Positions 14,308-20,122 of a stretch of DNA of 20,122 nucleotides are shown here, one piece after another. Under the pieces are notes generated by a model. That model saw only the letters and a list, made by a program, of their open reading frames with translations. It ran no database searches and was not told where the DNA came from. This DNA comes from CAZLMW01 sp964560875 (GTDB taxonomy: Bacteria; Myxococcota_A; UBA9042): contig CAZLMW010000136.1 in NCBI GenBank assembly GCA_964560875.1, positions 1 to 20,122 of the forward strand. Direction: 5' to 3'. The translations under genes were made by a program, and so were the position numbers. Each line of letters opens with the position of its first letter. The stretch's first letter is position 1.

Positions 14308-15462
14308 TCAGCTGCCGATCACGTCCAACACAACTTTGCCGAAGACCTCGCGACGGTCGAGCATTTGCAGCGCTTCGGCGCCGTCCTCAAGGGGAAGGAC
14401 CGCACCGATGTGGGCTGCGACCCTACCTTGGTTGGCGAGCCGCAAGACGTCGAGGAGATCGGCCTTACTGCCCATGGTGGAGCCGAGGATCGAGATGCTG
14501 TGGAAGAACACCTTGCGCAGATTCAGCGTCACTTCATGGCCCGCGGTGGCCCCGCACGTTACGAGCCGACCGCCGCGCCGCAGGCATCGAATGGAACCGT
14601 CCCACGTCGCGCCGCCGATGTGCTCGAAGACCACGTCGACTCCGCCAGGGGTGAGCGACTTGACCTGTTTGGGCCAGGTGGGGTCGTCGTTGCGGACCAC
14701 GTGATCGGCGCCGAGCTGGCGGGCGATCGCTTCGTCCTCCGGGCGGCGCACCGTTACGATTGTGCGGCCGCCAAGCACGCGCGCCAGCTGAACGCCGGCG
14801 CTTCCGACACCGGAACGGCCGCCGTGGATAAGCACTGTTTCCCCAGGCTGCAGCGCGGCACGCGACTTGAGCATGTGCCACGCGGTGATGAACGTGGTGG
14901 GCAACGCTGCGGCTTGCTGAAACGAGATGGTTGGGGGCTTGGGAAAAACCCCGGACGCGTCGATGATCACGTGGTCGCGGGCGCAGCCGTCGGTGTTTTC
15001 GCCGAGCATGCCGAAACCGCGCGCGAGCTGTGGGGCGCCACGCAGCGATTGTTCGTCGTAGGCGGGCGCGACGACAGGAAAGAGCACGACCTCGCCGCCC
15101 GGGCGAATGTGCTGACAACCGCGGCTCGAGGCGGCATCCGCTACGCCGGGACCGAGCGCATCGATGACGCCGGCTCCATCGGCGCAGGGCACCAGCGGCA
15201 CGGGCCAGTGGTTGGCCGGGATGCCGCGACGCACCCACAGGTCGAGATGGTTGAACGCGGCTGCATGGATGCGCACGCGGATCTGACCGGGACCGGGCTC
15301 GGCGATCGGGCGATGATGGATTTGCATCACCTCGGGGCCGCCATGGGCCGTGGTGACGAGCGCGCGGGAGGTGGCCCTGTCGTTTTCGAACGTCCTGTCG
15401 TTTTCGAACGTCCTGTCGTTCTCGAACGTTCTGTCGTTTTCGGGCATGGCGTCTTCGGGCAT
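14308..15462 (-). CDS. Zinc-binding-dehydrogenase-family MDR oxidoreductase (zinc-less variant)
   Basis: A cytosolic NAD(P)H-dependent reductase or dehydrogenase of the medium-chain superfamily, 384 aa from the start used. The catalytic domain begins near residue 33 (RALVTTAHGGPEV) and has NHLDLWVRRG (71-80) and ADGAGVI (94-100). The Rossmann part has LIHGGRSGVGSAGVQLA (211-227) and TVRRPEDEAIARQLGADHV, where Arg239-Arg240 favour NADPH. The region that normally binds structural zinc (about 123-158) has none of the clustered cysteines, so it resembles quinone-oxidoreductase-type enzymes. The first 30 residues are tandem repeats (ENDRTF units) and not family sequence. The start is uncertain: ATG 15462 or 15447, neither with a good Shine-Dalgarno. 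The substrate is unknown. Confidence 0.85.
   Translation of the reverse strand: MPEDAMPENDRTFENDRTFENDRTFENDRATSRALVTTAHGGPEVMQIHHRPIAEPGPGQIRVRIHAAAFNHLDLWVRRGIPANHWPVPLVPCADGAGVIDALGPGVADAASSRGCQHIRPGGEVVLFPVVAPAYDEQSLRGAPQLARGFGMLGENTDGCARDHVIIDASGVFPKPPTISFQQAAALPTTFITAWHMLKSRAALQPGETVLIHGGRSGVGSAGVQLARVLGGRTIVTVRRPEDEAIARQLGADHVVRNDDPTWPKQVKSLTPGGVDVVFEHIGGATWDGSIRCLRRGGRLVTCGATAGHEVTLNLRKVFFHSISILGSTMGSKADLLDVLRLANQGRVAAHIGAVLPLEDGAEALQMLDRREVFGKVVLDVIGS
15376..15442 (-). repeat. 18-bp tandem repeat, about 3.7 copies
   Basis: The plus-strand unit CCTGTCGTTTTCGAACGT occurs at 15376-15393, 15394-15411 and 15412-15429 (one mismatch), with a partial copy from 15430. On the minus strand it encodes ENDRTF repeats at the start of the MDR gene. 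The unit length keeps the frame, so copy-number change would alter only the N-terminal tail. Confidence 0.92.
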
Positions 15463-15469
15463 GGGGTCT
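15440..15469 (-). repeat. 15-bp tandem duplication around the MDR start codons
   Basis: TCGGGCATGGCGTCT (15440-15454) is repeated at 15455-15469 with one mismatch. Each copy carries one in-frame ATG on the minus strand (15447, 15462), so the duplication has doubled the possible start codons. Confidence 0.85.
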
Positions 15470-15624
15470 TTGCGTCTGTTTTTTTGTTTCGGGCAGGGGG
15501 CGGGCATGGCCGAATCGACCGGCGGGTTGGAAGCGACGCACTCCGACGGGCAAATGACATTTGATCGTCTGTGCAGGCAACATTGGGCGGCAACCCTGCA
15601 ACCGGATCCGGTGAGCGTCAACGC
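15463..15624. other. Divergent intergenic region, MDR gene and helical-repeat protein gene
   Basis: This 162-bp region must hold promoters for both directions. It contains a T-run on the plus strand (TTTTTTTG around 15479-15486), which is an A-run upstream of the MDR gene. I could not pick convincing -35/-10 pairs. GGTGAG at 15610-15615 may serve as Shine-Dalgarno for the gene at 15625. Confidence 0.4.
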
Positions 15625-18204
15625 ATGAACGTGCCAGCCTCAGCTCCGATCCCGCCGCCTCCAGGTGCGGCCGGAAAGCCCGCTCGCAACGCACCGCCCG
15701 CCGTGGCCGTCGGTGTTGTCGGCGTGCTTTTCCTGGTCGTCATTGGCGGAGCTGCTTGGTGGTACCAGGCCGCTGAGAACCACCGCGCTTTCATCAATCG
15801 TCTCAACGAAGCTGCGGCCGCCATCGATCGCGGCGACTACGTGCTCGCCGAAGGGAAGCTGACCGCGGCAGCCGCCATCGAAAACGACGATCCCCGCCTC
15901 GTGTGGCTCAACGGACGCGTCGCGCTCGGAAAGAAGGATTACACCACGGCGGCCCGTTTGCTCGCCAAGACCTGGAAAGTCGCGCGCTCGGAGGCCTGGC
16001 ACGACAAGGATCGCGCCACCGTCGCCAACGACGCAGTGGCTGCTCTGCGCGGCAACGGGCAAACGAAAGAGGCCGCCGCGTTCGCGGATGCCGCGATCGG
16101 CGAGCTGGCGGATCTGATCGACCGGCATTTCGACCGTTCAGACCTCGACCGCAGCGGCCTACCGCCCACCACCGGACCCCGCGCGAAAACCACCGGAGTT
16201 GCCGCCGCCGTCGGCCTGGTCCGTCAGGACGGCGAAGTCGCTGCGGAGCTCGCTGACGCCCGCGCGGGGATCGGGGACGTAAACGGCGCCAAGGACGCGA
16301 TGAAGCGCGCCGAGGACCGCATCTCGGGCACGATCTGTACGGGCACGCATCGCATCATGTGCCGCGGAATCCGAGCGCAATTCCGAGACCGCGTGATGGC
16401 GCCCATTCACCGCTTGCGGACGCGAATTCGCATCGATCGAGCCGTCGCGATGGTCAATTCCGGTCGCTTCGAACAAGCCGTTGAGCTGGCCAACGAAGCC
16501 GGCGACGAAGCGGCCAAGTCCACGGCCGATACATCCGATCCCGCCAAGAAAGCGCGCGTTCGCAAGGACGCGGCCCAGGTCGAATACGCGGTCCGATTGG
16601 CATGGGCGCGATCGCTGGAGGGAAAACGAGCATGGGCCGACGCCCGCGACCAATACCAGCGGGCCGCCGACCTCTGGCAAGCGCATAAGGGGTTGCCCAT
16701 GGCGCAGGCAGCCACACCCGGGGACGCCCCGCCGCATACCGATGGCCTGGAACGCACAGCCGCCGTGGCCAAGGCGCTGGATGAGACCTCCAGCGTGCTC
16801 GACAAACTGACCGGCATCGGCCTTGGCGACCAACATCGGCAGCTGTTGCACGAGCGCATTCTCAAGGACCCGACAAACCCGCGCGTGTACGCCGAGTTGG
16901 CGCTCGAAGACGCCCGGGCCGCCCGCGACGGTCGCCTGGATCCGGAGACAGCTACTTTATTGCGACGGCGCTCCGAGACGTGGATCGAAACCAGCCGCAA
17001 GGTCGCGCCTGGCGAGCACATGCCGCGATTTTATGACGGCGTGCTCCGGTTCCTGCGCGGCGAGGCGAACAAGGGCATCCAGAAGATGCGCCGCGCGTAT
17101 CGCAAGGGTTATCGCGACGCGGTGGCCGATCTCTACCTCGGCGAGGCGCTGTCGGTTGTCGGCCGCCACAAGGAATCCGCCCGCCACTGGAAACGCGCCT
17201 GGCGAACCGATCGAACGCGTCCCTATGCGCTGCTGCGCGCCGTCGAATCGATGCTTGCGGACCGCCAATACCGCGGCGCGCGCGAGCTGGTCGACGCCGC
17301 TCTCAAGCGGGAAAACGCCTTTGACGGGGGACCGCTCAACGCCACCCATCACGGCGCCCAGGCCATCGCGATGATGCACTTGTATGCCGGCGAGTATGAC
17401 GCGGCCCGCAAGGTGCTTGTCGTTCAACGACCGCTCAGTAGCCCGCGCATCCCCGCCGTCGAACGGGGCCGAAGCATCGCCGCAGCCACGTTCAACCGGC
17501 TCGGCCCCGACCAGATGACAGCCATCCTCCGGCGCCCAGCCATCGTCGGCCCTCGACAGCCCGTGCAACCCGGCGCCGGAGCGGGCCAGGGCGACAAACA
17601 GCGGGAAGAAGTGCTCGACCGCTTCTACGCGTACGACATCCCCGCCGAGTCGCCGACGACAGGTACGCGGGTGCAATGTGCGCTGCTCGTCTTCACCAAC
17701 AAGCGCCTCGTCGTCGTCCGCTGGGACGCCGCCCACGATTACCGCGGGGAGATCCGAACCGGCATCAAGATCGCTCGTCGAGCCGTGCGACTGGGGCGCG
17801 ATCTCGCCGGCGATTGGGCGCGCTTGAACCTGGGCGTTGGCGGCATTCACAGCCTTCTCGACCAGATCGCCGGCAGGCCACTGCGCGTCGCCCCGATCGA
17901 TCGCCTCGATGACACAACCGAGCTCGTGATCGATTCGCTGGACCTCTTCGACCGCCTCCGCACAGACATCGAGCGCCACGTCGACCCGCGCAAGATCCAG
18001 GTCTTCGAGGTGCCCGCAGCCGCTATCGTCGCGTGGACGCTGACCTCAGAAGACGCCGCCCACGGCCGCCACGCTCTCCATGCCCGGCGCCGCGACGGTC
18101 GCAGTCCGTGGCGCACCGAAGGCGACAAGCTCTTCGTCATGACCGACTCACCGGCCTGGCTCCGCGCCCTCTTGCGGCGCTACCTCGACAAGCCCGCCCG
18201 CTGA
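15625..18204 (+). CDS. Membrane-anchored helical-repeat (TPR-like) protein with C-terminal PH/GRAM-like region
   Basis: An 859-aa protein with a Pro/Ala-rich N-terminus and one membrane segment (about 26-47, AVAVGVVGVLFLVVIGGAAWW). The basic residues before it suggest the rest is periplasmic. Residues about 50-600 are alpha-helical pairs of TPR type, for example DYVLAEGKLTAAAAI, DYTTAARLLAKTWKVA, AWADARDQYQRAADLW and ADLYLGEALSVVGRHKESA. The C-terminal 200 residues differ: VQCALLVFTNKRLVVVRWD (about 682-700) resembles a strand pair of PH or GRAM domains, with more beta and helix after it. ATG 15625 is preferred over 15571 for the modest GGTGAG and hydrophobicity layout. It precedes an SRPBCC gene by 24 nt, so the two are probably cotranscribed. 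A scaffold or assembly role is likely; no enzyme motif is seen. Confidence 0.8.
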   Translation: MNVPASAPIPPPPGAAGKPARNAPPAVAVGVVGVLFLVVIGGAAWWYQAAENHRAFINRLNEAAAAIDRGDYVLAEGKLTAAAAIENDDPRLVWLNGRVALGKKDYTTAARLLAKTWKVARSEAWHDKDRATVANDAVAALRGNGQTKEAAAFADAAIGELADLIDRHFDRSDLDRSGLPPTTGPRAKTTGVAAAVGLVRQDGEVAAELADARAGIGDVNGAKDAMKRAEDRISGTICTGTHRIMCRGIRAQFRDRVMAPIHRLRTRIRIDRAVAMVNSGRFEQAVELANEAGDEAAKSTADTSDPAKKARVRKDAAQVEYAVRLAWARSLEGKRAWADARDQYQRAADLWQAHKGLPMAQAATPGDAPPHTDGLERTAAVAKALDETSSVLDKLTGIGLGDQHRQLLHERILKDPTNPRVYAELALEDARAARDGRLDPETATLLRRRSETWIETSRKVAPGEHMPRFYDGVLRFLRGEANKGIQKMRRAYRKGYRDAVADLYLGEALSVVGRHKESARHWKRAWRTDRTRPYALLRAVESMLADRQYRGARELVDAALKRENAFDGGPLNATHHGAQAIAMMHLYAGEYDAARKVLVVQRPLSSPRIPAVERGRSIAAATFNRLGPDQMTAILRRPAIVGPRQPVQPGAGAGQGDKQREEVLDRFYAYDIPAESPTTGTRVQCALLVFTNKRLVVVRWDAAHDYRGEIRTGIKIARRAVRLGRDLAGDWARLNLGVGGIHSLLDQIAGRPLRVAPIDRLDDTTELVIDSLDLFDRLRTDIERHVDPRKIQVFEVPAAAIVAWTLTSEDAAHGRHALHARRRDGRSPWRTEGDKLFVMTDSPAWLRALLRRYLDKPAR

Positions 18205-18228
18205 CTCCCCGCTCTCAAGGCCCGCCGC

Positions 18229-18720
18229 ATGAAACCACCCCAACCCCGTGATCCCGCCGCCGCCATCCCCGACGTGTTCGTTCGCGAGGCGATGCCAGCC
18301 AGCGCCGAACGTGTCTTCGACCTCATGACGCGCGCCGATCAGCTTGCCCTGTGGCTGTGCGAAGAGGCCCTGAGCGACCGCCGCGTCGACGGAGATGTCG
18401 TCGCCCGCTGGCACGACCCGACCGGCACCACGTCCGGGATGATTCGGCGCGGTCGCTGGGTGGAGTTCGAGGCCCCGCGGCTTGCTTACCTGCAGTGGGA
18501 AAGCGACGGCTCAGCGGGACCACCCGAGCTACTGAAGATCGCTGTCGCCGAGACCGAAACCGGCTGCGCCGTCACCATCGTCAGCCCCTGTCCGCAAGAA
18601 TTCGATCACACGTCGATCGGAACCGTCCAAGACGCGACGCGAAGATCCTGGCAATCGCTCCTGCGCGAGCTCGCCGCCATGTTGCGCAATGAAGCCGCCG
18701 GCACGCCAACTCCGATCTGA
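18229..18720 (+). CDS. AHSA1/SRPBCC-family protein
   Basis: A 163-aa protein of the START-like (SRPBCC) superfamily, whose helix-grip fold forms a hydrophobic pocket for lipids or other ligands. The pattern is typical: FVREAMPASAERVFDLMTRADQLALWL (about 17-43), GDVVARWHDPTG, RRGRWVEFEAPRLAYLQWES, ETGCAVTIVS, then a long C-terminal helix (SWQSLLRELAAML). There is no signal peptide, so it acts in the cytosol. ATG 18229 follows the previous stop by 24 nt, with AAGG about 10 nt upstream. The substrate cannot be deduced; linkage to a large membrane protein may be only transcriptional. Confidence 0.85.
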   Translation: MKPPQPRDPAAAIPDVFVREAMPASAERVFDLMTRADQLALWLCEEALSDRRVDGDVVARWHDPTGTTSGMIRRGRWVEFEAPRLAYLQWESDGSAGPPELLKIAVAETETGCAVTIVSPCPQEFDHTSIGTVQDATRRSWQSLLRELAAMLRNEAAGTPTPI

Positions 18721-18891
18721 TCTCCGCGAGATCCCCCGCCATTTCAGTATCGCCATTGTCGGTATCGAACGTGCGGCGCGCTTGCCGAGTCCGCCGGCGC
18801 CTCCTAGATTGCGCAACTCGCCTCGTTTTCCTGCGACGGCGCACCCGCTTCACCAACTCCGCGCCGACCGTCCCGGCCCAAGGAGCGTTCA
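18721..18891 (+). other. Intergenic region before the rhodanese-MoeB gene
   Basis: A 171-bp gap with a direct repeat GTATCG (18750-18755 and 18764-18769) and a strong Shine-Dalgarno AAGGAG at 18880-18885, six nt before the ATG at 18892. I see no convincing promoter hexamers or terminator hairpin, so the gene may be separate or at the end of the preceding unit. Confidence 0.4.
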
Positions 18892-20049
18892 ATGTCCTTC
18901 TTTGACACCCACCTCGCGATGATCAAACGGCAAATCGCTGAGATCGAGACCGACGAGGTGCTCCCCAGAATCGGCAGCGACGCCATCATCGTCGACGTGC
19001 GCGAACGCGACGAGTGGGAAAACGGCTTTCTGCCTGGCGCCCATCTGCTCGGTCGCGGTCACCTCGAGGCGCGTATCGGCAAGGTCGCCAAAGACCCAGA
19101 GGGCGAGATCATCGTCTACTGCGCCGGCGGCGTCCGTTCTGCTTTTGCGACGCACGCCCTCAACGCGATGGGCTACGCCAACGTCAAGTCGATGGCCGGT
19201 GGCTTCACGGCATGGGCGCGCAACGGTTTGCCGGTCAAGACGCGGCGATCGCTGACCCCCGAACAGGTCGCGCGCTACAGCCGTCACCTGCTGATGCCCG
19301 AGGTCGGCGAGGAAGGGCAGATCAAGCTGCTCGACGCCAAGGTGCTGCTCGTCGGCGCCGGCGGTCTCGGAAGCCCCACGGCGATGTACCTGGCCGCCGC
19401 CGGTGTCGGCACGCTCGGCATCGTCGACGGCGACACGGTCGATATGTCCAACCTGCAGCGCCAGCTCCTGCACACCGAAGATCGCGTCGGCGTGCTCAAG
19501 GTCGACAGCGCCGAAGCCACGCTCAAGGGCATCAACAGCGACATCGAGATCAAGAAGTACGCCCACCGCATCGACAGCACCAACGTGATGGAGCTCTTCG
19601 CCGACTACGACATCATCGTCGATGGCTGCGACAACTTCCCGACGCGCTACCTCGTCAACGACGCCTGCTACATGCTGAACAAGCCGAACGTGCACGGCTC
19701 GATCTTCCGCTTCGACGGCCAGGTCACGGTGTTCAAGCCCAACGACGGGCCGTGCTACCGCTGCCTCTATCCCGAGCCCCCGCCCCCCGGCATGGCGCCG
19801 TCCTGCGCCGAAGCCGGCGTTCTCGGCATCCTCCCCGGCATCATCGGCGTCGCGCAGGCGATCGAGACCATCAAGCTCATCCTCGGCATCGGCGACCCGC
19901 TGATCGGCCGGCTGCTGACGTTTGATGCGCTCGCCATGACGTTCCGCACGCTCAACATCCGCAAGGACCACGAGTGCCCGCTGTGCGGCACGAACCCGAC
20001 GGTCACCGAGCTGATCGACTACGAACAGTTCTGTTCGTTCGATCCGTAA
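18892..20049 (+). CDS. moeB: Rhodanese-MoeB/ThiF fusion, sulfur-carrier-protein adenylyltransferase and sulfurtransferase
   Basis: A 385-aa enzyme that should adenylate the C-terminal Gly of a ubiquitin-like sulfur carrier (MoaD, ThiS or similar) and transfer sulfur to it. The rhodanese domain is N-terminal (about 17-113), with active-site loop CAGGVRS (Cys77-Ser83). The E1-like domain (about 122-385) has GAGGLGSP (155-162, ATP binding), DMSNLQRQ (184-191), DGCDNFPTRYLVND (244-257), zinc pairs CYRC (288-291) and CPLC (362-365), and SCAEAGVLG with Cys305, the position of the catalytic Cys in E1-rhodanese proteins. The ATG has AAGGAG 6 nt upstream. In the familiar MoeZ/Uba4/MOCS3 layout the rhodanese is C-terminal, so the order here is reversed. 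The partner carrier is not in the window; molybdopterin, thiamine or tRNA thiolation are all possible. Confidence 0.93.
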   Translation: MSFFDTHLAMIKRQIAEIETDEVLPRIGSDAIIVDVRERDEWENGFLPGAHLLGRGHLEARIGKVAKDPEGEIIVYCAGGVRSAFATHALNAMGYANVKSMAGGFTAWARNGLPVKTRRSLTPEQVARYSRHLLMPEVGEEGQIKLLDAKVLLVGAGGLGSPTAMYLAAAGVGTLGIVDGDTVDMSNLQRQLLHTEDRVGVLKVDSAEATLKGINSDIEIKKYAHRIDSTNVMELFADYDIIVDGCDNFPTRYLVNDACYMLNKPNVHGSIFRFDGQVTVFKPNDGPCYRCLYPEPPPPGMAPSCAEAGVLGILPGIIGVAQAIETIKLILGIGDPLIGRLLTFDALAMTFRTLNIRKDHECPLCGTNPTVTELIDYEQFCSFDP

Positions 20050-20122
20050 CGATCTCAATCCGCTACAGCTAGATGTGCCGGGCACGAGTGCTGAATCGTT
20101 TTTCTTGCCATGTGATCCCGTT
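20050..20122. other. Downstream end of window
   Basis: Seventy-three bases after the last stop codon hold a short inverted repeat GTGCCGGGCAC (20086-20096) and TTTTT near 20100. The spacing between them is too large for a good intrinsic terminator. No gene start is visible. Confidence 0.3.

Noticed and set aside
15376..15469. Iteron-type origin or binding-site array
   Set aside because: The units are in frame with the MDR gene and keep multiples of three; there is no replication gene or AT-rich unwinding region nearby.
14260..15564. 434-aa open frame on the plus strand
   Set aside because: It is antisense to the MDR gene and reads its tandem repeat as VFERPV units; no family features.
16957..17979. 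340-aa open frame on the minus strand
   Set aside because: It is antisense inside the helical-repeat protein gene and has no recognisable domain or start signal.

Overview
This is a GC-rich bacterial chromosomal window with fourteen convincing protein genes. It shows no RNA gene, insertion sequence, phage gene or CRISPR array. Several traits suggest a myxobacterium-like or Bradymonadales-like lineage (deltaproteobacteria in the broad sense). These are the many lipoproteins with Ser/Gly or Asp/Thr linkers followed by Cys-rich modules, a MopE-type Asp-rich metal-binding motif, an Rrf2 regulator, an elongated HU protein and an arginine-rich bS21. This placement is inference from gene style, not from a marker gene.

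Layout. Positions 85-2936 (minus) hold rpsU, an outer-membrane beta-barrel protein with a coiled-coil neck, and a lipoprotein metzincin metalloprotease. They are packed 2 and 24 nt apart and read as one transcription unit. Positions 3139-3624 (minus) encode an Rrf2-family regulator with clustered cysteines. It is divergent from a plus-strand run (3895-7834) made of a 76-aa five-cysteine protein, a radical SAM protein with a twitch/SPASM-like C-terminus, a Cys-rich lipoprotein and a FadL/OmpP1 outer-membrane channel. The 270-bp divergent region carries two related dyads, each next to a candidate -10 element, which look like operators.

An HU gene (7919-8212, minus) converges on the FadL gene, with an intrinsic terminator between them. 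Positions 8417-9895 (minus) encode a lipoprotein with three copies of a ten-cysteine module on Ser/Gly/Thr linkers. Positions 10018-14219 (minus) form a tight three-gene operon: a Cys-motif lipoprotein, an OB-fold-like lipoprotein and a polytopic membrane protein, the last two overlapping by GTGA. Positions 14308-15462 (minus) encode a zinc-binding-dehydrogenase-family MDR enzyme that lacks the structural-zinc cysteines; its 5' end is built of tandem repeats. Divergent from it, 15625-18720 (plus) encodes a large membrane-anchored helical-repeat protein and an AHSA1/SRPBCC protein. The window ends with a MoeB/ThiF-type adenylyltransferase (18892-20049, plus) that has an N-terminal rhodanese domain.

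Most of the gene products are envelope proteins: five lipoproteins, two outer-membrane barrels and two inner-membrane proteins. The best candidate for an undescribed system is the Rrf2 / five-Cys protein / radical SAM / lipoprotein / FadL block at 3139-7834. No stretch without a gene exceeds 300 bases; the longest is 3625-3894.
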